A stretch of DNA of 64,000 bases from Chryseobacterium populi (GTDB taxonomy: Bacteria > Bacteroidota > Bacteroidia > Flavobacteriales > Weeksellaceae). Below the pieces are notes generated by a model. That model was not told the DNA's origin. It did not search any database and worked only from the letters and a program-made list of their open reading frames with translations. Where the stretch lies: NCBI RefSeq assembly GCF_000282115.1, contig NZ_AKJY01000035.1, forward strand, positions 1 through 64,000, read 5' to 3'. Positions within the stretch are counted from its first letter, which is position 1; every line of letters begins with the position of its first letter. Made by a program: the position numbers and the translations under genes. This document shows positions 27,342 through 35,306 of the stretch, one piece after another.

Positions 27342-28433
27342 ATGAAATGTGGAATCGTAGGCTTACCAAATGTAGGTAAATCAACTCTTTTTAACTGTTT
27401 AAGCAACGCAAAAGCTCAATCAGCAAATTATCCTTTCTGTACTATTGAACCTAATTTAGGAACAGTATCAGTACCGGATCAGAGATTATTTGAACTGGAG
27501 AAAATAGTAAACCCTGAAAGAGTTTTACCGGCTGTAGTTGAGATTGTTGACATTGCAGGCCTCGTAAAAGGAGCCAGCAAAGGAGAGGGATTAGGAAACC
27601 AATTCTTAGCCAATATCCGTGAGTGTGAGGCAATTATTCACGTTTTAAGATGTTTTGATAACGGAAATATCGTTCACGTTGAAGGTTCAGTAGATCCGTT
27701 GAGAGATAAAGAAATTATTGATATAGAACTTCAGCTGAAAGACCTTGAAACTGTAGGGAAAGCAGTTGAAAAAGCTAAAAAATTCATCAAATCCGGTAAG
27801 AAAGAAGATATTCTTACTTATGAAATTCTTCAGAATTTACAGAAATTTCTTGAAGACGGAAAAAATGCGAGAGAATTTGCTACCGATGATTTTACAAAAT
27901 CAATCATCGGAGAAGTTCAGTTGCTAACAAATAAACCGGTACTTTACGTTTGTAATGTAGATGAAAACTCTATCAAAAACGGAAATGAATGGATTGGAAA
28001 GATTGAAGAAATGGCTAAAAATGAAGGGGCAGAAGTGGTTGTATTGGCTGCACAGATCGAAGCCGATATCAATGAACTTGAAACTTTCGAGGAAAGAGAG
28101 ATCTTCCTTGAAGAACTGGGCCTTACAGAACCGGGAGTAAACCGTCTGATCAGAAAAGCTTACGATTTATTAAAGCTTCAGACTTACTTTACTGCAGGAG
28201 TAAAAGAAGTAAGAGCATGGACTATCGGACAAGGATGGACAGCTCCTCAGGCAGCCGGAGTAATCCACACCGATTTTGAAAAAGGTTTCATCCGTGCTGA
28301 GGTGATCAAATATAATGATTATGTAAGCTATGGCTCTGAAGGTAAAGTAAAAGAGGCCGGAAAACTTTCTGTGGAAGGAAAAGAATATATTGTTCAGGAT
28401 GGAGACATCATGCATTTTAGATTCAACGTATAA
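27342..28433 (+). CDS. ychF: Redox-regulated ATPase YchF (Obg family)
   Basis: The 363-residue protein has an Obg-type G domain with GLPNVGKSTLFN (about 6-17) and DIAGLVKGASKGEGLGN. The NKPV-type G4 region accounts for ATP preference. A coiled-coil insert (about 130-200) and a C-terminal TGS domain (VRAWTIGQGWTAPQAAGVIH) follow. YchF binds ribosomes and affects oxidative-stress responses and start-site choice. The length is standard. The gene has a 90-nt leader, longer than its neighbours. Confidence 0.97.
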   Translation: MKCGIVGLPNVGKSTLFNCLSNAKAQSANYPFCTIEPNLGTVSVPDQRLFELEKIVNPERVLPAVVEIVDIAGLVKGASKGEGLGNQFLANIRECEAIIHVLRCFDNGNIVHVEGSVDPLRDKEIIDIELQLKDLETVGKAVEKAKKFIKSGKKEDILTYEILQNLQKFLEDGKNAREFATDDFTKSIIGEVQLLTNKPVLYVCNVDENSIKNGNEWIGKIEEMAKNEGAEVVVLAAQIEADINELETFEEREIFLEELGLTEPGVNRLIRKAYDLLKLQTYFTAGVKEVRAWTIGQGWTAPQAAGVIHTDFEKGFIRAEVIKYNDYVSYGSEGKVKEAGKLSVEGKEYIVQDGDIMHFRFNV

Positions 28434-28458
28434 GAAAATATTAAAGTTCGTATAAATA

Positions 28459-28491
28459 AAAAACGTTTCCATGAATTTGGGAGCGTTTTTT
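28459..28491 (+). terminator. Terminator of ychF
   Basis: Stem around AACGTTTCC and GGGAGCGTT with two G-U pairs, flanked by A- and T-runs. Confidence 0.75.
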
Positions 28492-28623
28492 GTATGCGTT
28501 TGTCAAAGCCTGCTATGAGACATTTGTATTTTCTTTTTTCTTTTTTTTCTTCATGCACGATAAAAAGTAATAAAGAGAAGAATTGCTTGACAGAAACAGG
28601 AAATTCTTCTGTTGTTTAGAATA

Positions 28624-28652
28624 AAAATACCGCCCTTAATAAAAGCGGTATT
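28624..28652 (-). terminator. Terminator of the double-glycine peptide genes
   Basis: Stem AAATACCGC with GCGGTATTT and A/T-rich flanks, 18 bp beyond the stop of the minus-strand peptide gene. Confidence 0.75.
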
Positions 28653-28669
28653 TCTTTTTGAAAATATTT

Positions 28670-28834
28670 TTATAAAGGATCTATTACAGGCCTGCATTGC
28701 GGCTGTGCACAGCCTATTGATATTTTTCTGCAACCTCCGGTTGCAGGATTTATACAGTCTTCAAGACCGCCGGTAACGGTTCTCAACTGTTTTTTATTCA
28801 ATTTTTTTCCTTTGGGTAATTTTTGATTTTCCAT
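28670..28834 (-). CDS. Double-glycine leader peptide, bacteriocin-like (paralogue 1)
   Basis: A 54-residue peptide from the ATG at 28834; the open frame upstream lacks leader character. The leader MENQKLPKGKKLNKKQLRTV ends in TGG, the double-glycine cut site for a C39 peptidase/ABC exporter. The remaining 32 residues contain four cysteines (LEDCINPATGGCRKISIGCA, then QPQC), enough for two disulfides. A homologous gene lies 58 bp upstream on the same strand. No exporter or modification gene is adjacent, so function (antimicrobial, signal or other) is open. Confidence 0.7.
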   Translation of the reverse strand: MENQKLPKGKKLNKKQLRTVTGGLEDCINPATGGCRKISIGCAQPQCRPVIDPL

Positions 28835-28892
28835 GATAATAATTTTATGATTTGTTAATTTTTTTAATTGGCAAGTGGTATTTATCATTCAA

Positions 28893-29039
28893 TTAAGGTA
28901 TATACCGGCACTGTAATTCTGCACACTGGCGTCCATAGGCCATACATTGATTGGTATCAGGATCAATGCACATTTGTAGGCCACCTGTAATGGCTCTCAA
29001 TTGCTTTTTGCCCAGTTTTTTTCCGTTTTGATTTTTCAT
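28893..29039 (-). CDS. Double-glycine leader peptide, bacteriocin-like (paralogue 2)
   Basis: A 48-residue peptide. The leader MKNQNGKKLGKKQLRAITGG closely matches that of the neighbouring peptide (KKQLR followed by TGG). The mature part would be 28 residues with four cysteines in LQMCIDPDTNQCMAYGRQCA and ELQC. The C-x7-C-x6-C-x4-C spacing equals that of paralogue 1. The two form a tandem pair, probably one transcript, ending at the hairpin at 28624-28652. The gene is short enough to be missed by automatic annotation. Confidence 0.7.
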   Translation of the reverse strand: MKNQNGKKLGKKQLRAITGGLQMCIDPDTNQCMAYGRQCAELQCRYIP

Positions 29040-29161
29040 AGTGATGATTTTTAGTGAGTTGGTTTATGACGAAGTTATAAAAAATATCTAATAATATATC
29101 ACTTCGTATAGAAGAATAATTTTTAAGATAAATTTTACATATCATTTCTCAACTTTGTATA

Positions 29162-29177
29162 TTTGAATTTTACAAAT
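29162..29177. promoter_or_regulatory. Candidate AraC operator, copy 1
   Basis: TTTGAATTTTACAAAT contains the inverted repeat ATTTG/CAAAT (with the preceding A). It lies 9 bp before the AraC start at 29186. A copy differing at one position lies before the downstream SDR gene. Confidence 0.5.
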
Positions 29178-29185
29178 GATTCATC

Positions 29186-30124
29186 ATGGAAAAAATCGTT
29201 CACACTTCCCTGGAAGATTTCTACAGAGAGATGACTGCCAAGCTGGGAAAAGATTTGGAGAGCATATTCCCAAAAGGACTTCATAAAGATATTGGTCATT
29301 TCAATATATTTGATATTGCCCAGACTATTGAAAAGGCAAAAACAACTTCTGAAATGCCCTATAACAGGAGGAAATATTATAAAATAAGCCTGATCAGGGG
29401 GAAGAATAGGGCTGAATATGCAGATAAAGTAATCGCCATAGAAAAGAATGCCTTGCTTTTTGCAACTCCTAAAGTCCCTTATCACTGGATGCCGGAAGAT
29501 CCTAATCAGTCAGGGAGTTTCTGTGTATTTACCGAAGATTTTTTCATTAAAAACCAGTCCCATCTTTCTCTTGAAGACCTCCCCATATTTCAGCCCGGCG
29601 GTTTCCCTTTATTTGAGATAGATAATGAAATGGCAGATGAAATAGAACAGCTTTTCACCAAAATAAAATCAGAAATAGTGTCCGATTATATTTTTAAATA
29701 TGATCTGATCAGAAATTATGTGTTGGAGCTTATTCATTATGGACAGAAACTACAGCCGGCCACAAAAATTTCTACTTCTAATGATGCTTCCCTGAGAGTG
29801 GTCTCTTTATTTATTGAGCTTTTGGAAAGGCAGTTCCCGATTGAATCAACAGATCAGAGGTTGCAGCTTAAAACAGCAAAAGATTATGCAGACAGGTTGG
29901 CGGTACACGTTAATTATTTAAATAAAAAACTTAAAGAAAGTACAGGAAAAACGACAACCGAATTTATTGCTGACCGACTTATCCAGGAGGCTAAAATTCT
30001 TTTAAGGCAGACCAAGTGGAACGTTTCGGAAATATCATATACATTAGGATTTGAAGAGATTGCCCATTTTTCAAATTTCTTTAAAAGGAAAACAGCATTT
30101 ACACCTTTAGAATTTCGTTCATGA
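29186..30124 (+). CDS. AraC-family transcriptional regulator
   Basis: The 312-residue regulator has an N-terminal sensing domain of about 200 residues with cupin-like strands (RRKYYKISLIRGKNRAEYAD). The C-terminal AraC double helix-turn-helix has LAVHVNYLNKKLKESTGKTT and SYTLGFEEIAHFSNFFKRKT. This architecture is common next to flavobacterial SDR genes. It lies 77 bp upstream of an SDR on the same strand, and the same candidate operator precedes both genes. Control of the SDR and of itself is inferred from this. Confidence 0.9.
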   Translation: MEKIVHTSLEDFYREMTAKLGKDLESIFPKGLHKDIGHFNIFDIAQTIEKAKTTSEMPYNRRKYYKISLIRGKNRAEYADKVIAIEKNALLFATPKVPYHWMPEDPNQSGSFCVFTEDFFIKNQSHLSLEDLPIFQPGGFPLFEIDNEMADEIEQLFTKIKSEIVSDYIFKYDLIRNYVLELIHYGQKLQPATKISTSNDASLRVVSLFIELLERQFPIESTDQRLQLKTAKDYADRLAVHVNYLNKKLKESTGKTTTEFIADRLIQEAKILLRQTKWNVSEISYTLGFEEIAHFSNFFKRKTAFTPLEFRS

Positions 30125-30140
30125 TTTGAATTTTGCAAAT
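30125..30140. promoter_or_regulatory. Candidate AraC operator, copy 2
   Basis: TTTGAATTTTGCAAAT matches copy 1 at 15 of 16 positions and keeps the ATTTG/CAAAT dyad. It starts one base after the AraC stop codon and lies 62 bp before the SDR start. Confidence 0.5.
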
Positions 30141-30201
30141 TTCAGATTGATTCAAGCAAATACCTTTTCACTAAAATGCTTCAACTTTGTACCATTAAAT
30201 A

Positions 30202-30975
30202 ATGAAAGAAATGAATACAAAAACAAAAATCGCATTAGTAACCGGTGGAAGCCGAGGTTTAGGAAGAAATTCAGCAATAAAAATCGCTCAGAAAGGGCTT
30301 GATGTAATTATTACTTACAGGTCTAATAAAGAAGAGGCAGAAGCTGTTGTAAAAGAAATACAGTCCCTGGGAAGAAAGGCTATTGCCTATCAATTGGATA
30401 CAAAAGATATCAGAAGCTTTGAGGCTTTTATAAAAACGGTTGGGGATCACCTGGAAGAAAATACAGGAAGCAGAAACATCGATTTTCTTATCAACAATGC
30501 CGGAACGGCTTTATATGCTCCGATTCCGGAAGTTACCGAGGAGCAGCTGGATGATGTTGTAGACATTCATTTTAAAGGGGTATTTTTCCTGACTCAAAAA
30601 TTATTACCGTTTATTAATGATGGGGGTGGCATTGTGAATATTTCTTCAGGATTGGCAAGATTTGCTTTGCCTGGATCTTCCGTTTACGGATCAATAAAAG
30701 CGGGTGTTGAAATGTTGACTAAATATATGGCGAAAGAACTGGGCTCAAGAAAAATCAGAGCCAACGTTGTTGCTCCCGGAGCTATAGAAACAGATTTCGG
30801 TGGCGGAAGAGTGCGGGACAGCAAAGAAATGAATGATATGGTGGCAGGAATCACAGCCTTAGGAAGAGCCGGCCTTCCGGATGATATTGGTGGAGTAGTG
30901 GCTTTCCTTTGTACCGAAGATTCACGTTGGATTACCGGTCAGAGAATTGAAGCTTCAGGTGGAATGTTTTTATAA
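30202..30975 (+). CDS. SDR-family oxidoreductase (classical, FabG-like)
   Basis: A 257-residue classical SDR: cofactor motif TGGSRGLGRN (about 14-23), NNAGTALY near 99, catalytic Ser in VNISSG, and YGSIK for Tyr/Lys. The C-terminal part has GRAGLPDDIGGVVAFLCTED and RIEASGG. It is likely NADP-dependent, since Arg follows the glycine motif. The ATG at 30202 or the one at 30211 may be the start. The substrate is unknown; the upstream AraC regulator suggests induction by a small molecule. A repeat palindrome ends the transcript. Confidence 0.9.
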   Translation: MKEMNTKTKIALVTGGSRGLGRNSAIKIAQKGLDVIITYRSNKEEAEAVVKEIQSLGRKAIAYQLDTKDIRSFEAFIKTVGDHLEENTGSRNIDFLINNAGTALYAPIPEVTEEQLDDVVDIHFKGVFFLTQKLLPFINDGGGIVNISSGLARFALPGSSVYGSIKAGVEMLTKYMAKELGSRKIRANVVAPGAIETDFGGGRVRDSKEMNDMVAGITALGRAGLPDDIGGVVAFLCTEDSRWITGQRIEASGGMFL

Positions 30976-30982
30976 AAAAAAG

Positions 30983-31013
30983 ACAGGTGGCTGAGTTTCT
31001 CGAAGCCACCTGT
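30983..31013. repeat. Dispersed intergenic palindrome, copy 3 (bidirectional terminator)
   Basis: Arms ACAGGTGGCT and AGCCACCTGT flank a GAG-TTT-CTC centre, a variant of the repeat at 22284-22405. It has A-runs before and T-runs after, and sits between the converging SDR and aminotransferase genes, so it probably terminates both. Confidence 0.85.
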
Positions 31014-31017
31014 TTTA

Positions 31018-32166
31018 TTATATTTTGGATAAATTCTCAATTGCTTGTTCCAATGTTTCCTGTTTTTTAGCAAAGCATAATCTTATGACATTTTCGTTCC
31101 GTTTATTTTTATAAAAAGATGAAAAAGGAACACTTGCCACTTTGTGGGTAATGGTCAGCTCACTGGCAAAATCAAAATCATTCTTATCGGAAATCTTATC
31201 ATATTTTAAAGCCTGGAAATAAGTTCCTTCACAATCCAGAAGTTCAAAAGAAGTATCGGCTAATCCTTTTCTCAGAAAATCCCTTTTCTCTTGGAAAAAC
31301 CGGTTGAGATGATTGTAATGGTCTTCATTTTTCATGTATTCGGCTAATGCAAGCTGGATGGGAGTATTGACACTGAAAACATTAAACTGATGTATTTTTC
31401 TGAATTCATCCGTTAAAATTTTAGGAGCGGCACAATACCCTGTTTTCCAGCCTGTGATATGGAAGAGCTTTCCAAAAGAAGCTACCAGAAGACTTCTTTC
31501 TTTCAGTTCCGGATACTTGCAGATACTTAAATGCTGTTTTCCGTCAAAAACAATATTTTCATAGACTTCATCACTTAAAATAAGTATTGAAGTATTTTTT
31601 ACAATGCTGATCAATTCCTGAATATCATTTTCTTTTAAAATCCTTCCTGAAGGATTGTTCGGATTATTAAGGATGATCATCTTCGTTTTTTCGTTGATTA
31701 AACCTTTTACTGTATTCCAGTCAATTCCAAAATCAGGAGCTTTCATTTCAAAACGTTTTACTACGCCACCGAAAAGCTCCACTGTTGGCTCATAACAATC
31801 GTAAGCCGGCTCAAAAATAATCACTTCATCATCTTTTTTAATGAAAGTGGCAATCGCCGTGAAAATAGCCTGTGTTCCTCCTGCGGTCACTGTTATTTCA
31901 GAATCCGGGTGATAAACAGCTGAATGGCTGTTTTCAATTTTGCGGGCTATTTCTTCCTTTAAACCGATCATTCCGCCCATCGGAGCGTACTGGTTAAAAC
32001 CTTTTTTAATAAAATGATCTACATAGTTTAATAATTCGGTATCCGGCATGAAATCCGGAAATCCCTGTGATAAATTGATTGCTTCATTCTCATTGGCCAA
32101 TTGTGTCATCTGGCTAAAAATGGTGGTTCCCACATCAGAAAGTTTGGAAAAAGGAAGTTGTATCAT
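31018..32166 (-). CDS. Methionine (glutamine-type) aminotransferase, PLP-dependent class I
   Basis: The 382-residue fold-type I aminotransferase has AGGTQAIFTAI (phosphate-binding turn, about 95-105), NNPNNPSGR (167-175), SDEVYE (198-203) and the PLP lysine in SFGK (Lys233), followed by HITGWKTGY. The opening LSQGFPDF and overall sequence fit the YbdL/KAT-III-like branch, which transaminates methionine or glutamine and kynurenine. In many bacteria this closes the methionine salvage pathway, but no salvage gene is adjacent. Confidence 0.88.
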   Translation of the reverse strand: MIQLPFSKLSDVGTTIFSQMTQLANENEAINLSQGFPDFMPDTELLNYVDHFIKKGFNQYAPMGGMIGLKEEIARKIENSHSAVYHPDSEITVTAGGTQAIFTAIATFIKKDDEVIIFEPAYDCYEPTVELFGGVVKRFEMKAPDFGIDWNTVKGLINEKTKMIILNNPNNPSGRILKENDIQELISIVKNTSILILSDEVYENIVFDGKQHLSICKYPELKERSLLVASFGKLFHITGWKTGYCAAPKILTDEFRKIHQFNVFSVNTPIQLALAEYMKNEDHYNHLNRFFQEKRDFLRKGLADTSFELLDCEGTYFQALKYDKISDKNDFDFASELTITHKVASVPFSSFYKNKRNENVIRLCFAKKQETLEQAIENLSKI

Positions 32167-32230
32167 TGACGCTGTTTTTTACGTTCACCGAATTTAATTA
32201 TTTTTTATAAAGAAAAGTCATCATCCCGTA

Positions 32231-32260
32231 AAAAAGACTACCCGGGTATGGATAGTCTTA
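32231..32260 (-). terminator. Terminator of the T9SS cargo gene
   Basis: Stem AAGACTA (32234-32240) with TAGTCTT (32253-32259) around a CCCGGG-containing loop, with a T-run on the minus strand. Confidence 0.75.
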
Positions 32261-32283
32261 TGGTTATTAATTTTTAGGTCTGC

Positions 32284-33495
32284 TTATTTTGAAATAAGCA
32301 GTTTCTGGGAGCTTGTTTTTGCATTGGTTTTAATTTCAACAATATAAGTTCCCTGGATTAATCTTTCTGTATTCAGTTTTATATTCTGGCGGCCGCTTTC
32401 TACTGTTTCTGATTTTTCAATGAAAGTTTTTCCGGACATATCGATTACTTTTATGGTTACCGATTCTTTTTTTGATAGATTGGTATGTATATCCACGTAA
32501 TTTTTAGCAGGATTTGGGACAAGCAGATATTCTTTAGTCTCGTTCACATTGCTGAGTTCCGCTCTTGCAACATCTGCATTGTCTCTGAGCGGAGATTTCA
32601 GATTATTGTCTTTTTGTGCTGTTTCTACAGGTTTTGGAATGCATATCACAAGACAGGTGGTACATTTCGGTTTATCACCTTCATACTGTGTCACACATAC
32701 TTTATAAGATCCTGAATTGGTGTATGCATGAGAAGTTAAGATATCCGTTACGTTACCGTCACCCCAGTCTACTTTGTACAGGCTCGGAGAATTTGTACTT
32801 TCAAGGAAGACCTGGCCGATAGTGATATTACCGGAAGTACTGGTGGTCATTTGAAGCTTAAAGTCAGAATTACATTCATTACAGTTTTCGCAAGGTTTTA
32901 CACAGATATTATCAAAAAATACAACCTCCTGCTGGGTTGATGTCATATCCGGGCTTATTCCCAATGTGGTAGAATTCATCATTATATTATCAAAAATGGC
33001 CGTGTTTACGGTAGCCATCGTCCATGATCCTTCAGAATTACTGGGAAGAGATCCTCCACTTGATAGCTGGATAGGAGCTTTAACGCGTACCCATCCACTT
33101 CCCGGTGTTACTGTAATATTTGCGACAAAAGTTGTGCTGTTGGTTCCGTCGGAAAGGGTAATGTTCGGATGATATGGAGTTCCTAAACCGCTGTCATTTT
33201 CAATGTAGAAATCAAAATAAATGCATTGTCCGAGGAATTTTTTTCCAAGACTTTGGTAATCTGTGTGATTCTCGTACCAGGAACCTCCTGACAGATCTTT
33301 TAGTATAAGAAACTGGGAGCCGTCTAAAGGATTGGCAGACCCGAATCCTACACTTACATTTCCATTAGGCGGAGCTGCGGGAGCCCAGTTCCCTGCCGGA
33401 TTGGAAGGATCATTGAAATCAGAACACGGAGCTTGTGCATGAAGTACAAAACATCCTAAAAGCAAATAGATCGATAAAAAATATATTCTTATCAT
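32284..33495 (-). CDS. Secreted protein with PKD-like domain and type IX sorting domain
   Basis: The 403-residue protein has a signal peptide (FLSIYLLLGCFVLHAQA). An N-terminal carbohydrate-binding-like beta domain (about 20-190) ends in a Cys-rich turn (VKPCENCNECNS). A PKD-like segment follows (about 225-285, VDWGDGNVTD and SGSYKVCVTQ). The C-terminal type A sorting domain (about 330-403) has LLVPNPAKNYVDI and ends in QKLLISK. Such proteins cross the outer membrane by the T9SS and are attached or released. No catalytic motif is visible, so it may be an adhesin or binding protein. Confidence 0.85.
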   Translation of the reverse strand: MIRIYFLSIYLLLGCFVLHAQAPCSDFNDPSNPAGNWAPAAPPNGNVSVGFGSANPLDGSQFLILKDLSGGSWYENHTDYQSLGKKFLGQCIYFDFYIENDSGLGTPYHPNITLSDGTNSTTFVANITVTPGSGWVRVKAPIQLSSGGSLPSNSEGSWTMATVNTAIFDNIMMNSTTLGISPDMTSTQQEVVFFDNICVKPCENCNECNSDFKLQMTTSTSGNITIGQVFLESTNSPSLYKVDWGDGNVTDILTSHAYTNSGSYKVCVTQYEGDKPKCTTCLVICIPKPVETAQKDNNLKSPLRDNADVARAELSNVNETKEYLLVPNPAKNYVDIHTNLSKKESVTIKVIDMSGKTFIEKSETVESGRQNIKLNTERLIQGTYIVEIKTNAKTSSQKLLISK

Positions 33496-33619
33496 AATGC
33501 ATATTGGTTTTATAAATCAAAAGCCAACAAAAACTTTAGGAATTAATACTCAGTTTAATAGGTTTTCACCGTTATTGTTTTTAATTATTAGTTTTATTTT
33601 AATATGAAAATGAGAAAGG

Positions 33620-34261
33620 TTATTTTACCCATTCAAATATTCTGGTTGTGTTACGGGAACTTTCAAAACCATCTACAGGAAAGTAGGTAAGGGTATCTTT
33701 TTTTAAGATCTGGCTGATCATTCCCACGATCTTTTTTTTGTGGTCAGACATGATTTTAACATTGCTTTCCTCAAGTTTCCTGACAATAAATTCTGAGCAG
33801 TAATAGGCATTATTGCTTTCTTCAAATTTAAAGTCGAAACTGATGTTTTCCTTTTCAGACTGAATAAGAGTCTGTCTGATATGTCTGAAGCTTTTAGAAT
33901 CAATATTTCTGAGCTTCCATACCGACAGGTAATTCAGGTCTTCAGGCTTGATAAAGTCGTCAATATTTTCAATATAGAGATTGCTGTTATTTTTGCTTTT
34001 ATCTACGTATACATGGTAGATTTTTAAACTGTTGTTTTCCAGAAAGCCGATCCCCAGATGAGAAGCATATGAATTCTTAATATTGAAATCTTTTGCTACA
34101 TTTCCCAGCTTTCCTGTAGTTCCTCTCTGGATTAAGTAAATCGTTTCCTGATCAAGCTCCAGATTTTTAATACGATTGTTTAAAGAAGGAGTTTTGTGGA
34201 AGGAGAAAAAGATAATGACAAGTAATAAGCCTATAATAGCAAAAAGGTATTTAAATTTCAT
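33620..34261 (-). CDS. YiiX/permuted NlpC/P60-like cysteine hydrolase, membrane-anchored
   Basis: The 213-residue protein has one N-terminal membrane helix (LFAIIGLLLVIIFFSF) and an exported domain. The permuted papain-like order is visible: His in ASHLGIGFLE (about residue 68), then Cys in NAYYCSEFIVRKLEE (about 154). This is the His-before-Cys arrangement of YiiX/YebB-like proteins, which include lipid- and peptide-amide hydrolases. Its ATG lies two bases after the stop of the upstream lipoprotein gene, so the two are tightly coupled. The substrate is unknown. I am fairly sure of the fold and not of the activity. Confidence 0.7.
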   Translation of the reverse strand: MKFKYLFAIIGLLLVIIFFSFHKTPSLNNRIKNLELDQETIYLIQRGTTGKLGNVAKDFNIKNSYASHLGIGFLENNSLKIYHVYVDKSKNNSNLYIENIDDFIKPEDLNYLSVWKLRNIDSKSFRHIRQTLIQSEKENISFDFKFEESNNAYYCSEFIVRKLEESNVKIMSDHKKKIVGMISQILKKDTLTYFPVDGFESSRNTTRIFEWVK

Positions 34262-34263
34262 GA

Positions 34264-34965
34264 TTATTTATCCCAAAGAGATCCTATAGCTCCTCCAATT
34301 ATCGCACCTGCGCATACAGGTCCAGGATTAAGTGTAAACACACTGATTAAGCAGCCAAATGCAAAACCAATTTTTGCACCATTTTGTGCCCCGGGACCCA
34401 TTTCTTTTGATTGGAATGTGCCTGCTAGTATGGTACCCTGTTCGATATTAAATTCCAGATCATTAAAGTTATTGATAATTACTTTTTCATTATCCGGAAG
34501 GTTTTTGAAATCTAAATTGCTCTCTATGTTAGAAATATAATTACTATTTATTGAGATCATTAATGACTTGGCAGCATCTGAAATAGTCAGTTGTTGAACA
34601 ATCTGATCAAAAGGAAGTTGAGCAGAATTAATTGTCTGATTGATCAGTTGATTCACCTGATCTATCGTAAGTCTTTCATTAACTGGGATTTGAGCTTTTG
34701 CATAAAACAGATCCAGATCGTTTTGTGTTAAAGTATAAGAAGTCCCTTGTGCTGAAATATGTGTTGTGATAAAATTCAGAGCACCATTGAAAGGTTCCGG
34801 GTTTGCAAAATAATTTTGTGTGGATACAAAAGAACCCGGAGATTCTGTTTTAGATTTTTGTATTCCTGAAGGAGATTCTGTCTGGCTGTTATCATCATTA
34901 CAAGAGTAAAAGAATGACTGAGTGGTAACTAATCCAAGGATAGCTAATAGTGTTTTTGTTTTCAT
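34264..34965 (-). CDS. Lipoprotein with C-terminal glycine-zipper segment, unknown function
   Basis: A 233-residue product with signal MKTKTLLAILGLVTTQSFFY and lipidated Cys22, then a polar Ser/Thr linker. The middle is helical and Asn/Gln-rich (NQLINQTINSAQLPFDQIVQ). The last 35 residues are hydrophobic and glycine-rich (GAKIGFAFGCLISV, PVCAGAIIGGAIGS) with GxxxG steps and two cysteines, ending in WDK. Glycine zippers can insert in or oligomerise on membranes. It precedes the cysteine hydrolase by two bases. I do not recognise the family. Confidence 0.6.
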   Translation of the reverse strand: MKTKTLLAILGLVTTQSFFYSCNDDNSQTESPSGIQKSKTESPGSFVSTQNYFANPEPFNGALNFITTHISAQGTSYTLTQNDLDLFYAKAQIPVNERLTIDQVNQLINQTINSAQLPFDQIVQQLTISDAAKSLMISINSNYISNIESNLDFKNLPDNEKVIINNFNDLEFNIEQGTILAGTFQSKEMGPGAQNGAKIGFAFGCLISVFTLNPGPVCAGAIIGGAIGSLWDK

Positions 34966-35032
34966 GGTTTAATTTTAGTTTTTATTGGTATTCTAAATGT
35001 ACCCTGAAATTTCAATTCTCGTTATTGTGAAT

Positions 35033-35063
35033 TAGTAAGTGTGCTGATTCTGCTAATAAGTGT
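35033..35063. promoter_or_regulatory. Candidate LytTR binding site (21-bp-period direct repeat)
   Basis: TAGTAAGTGT (35033-35042) and TAATAAGTGT (35054-35063) differ at one base and repeat with a period of 21 bp, as LytTR proteins require. The pair is 68-98 bp upstream of the lipoprotein start at 34965, and a LytTR regulator is encoded just beyond. Related half-sites lie at 35024-35039 and 35079-35094. Confidence 0.5.
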
Positions 35064-35306
35064 AAATGAACTTCTCTTAATTGTGATTAGTGAGAAAATT
35101 TCATCAAATTATTTAATAACAAAAAGATCTCATATTTTATATTGAGTCTTAAAAAAATGGTTAGAATCCTTTAAAACAGATACAATTCTGGTACTATTCT
35201 GAATGAAGTGATAATAAATAAATCCATGAATGTGATTGGAATATAATCAATCTTAATAGCCAATACTCATCAATAATAAGAGTACTATTTTTACGGATAA
35301 GTGTTA

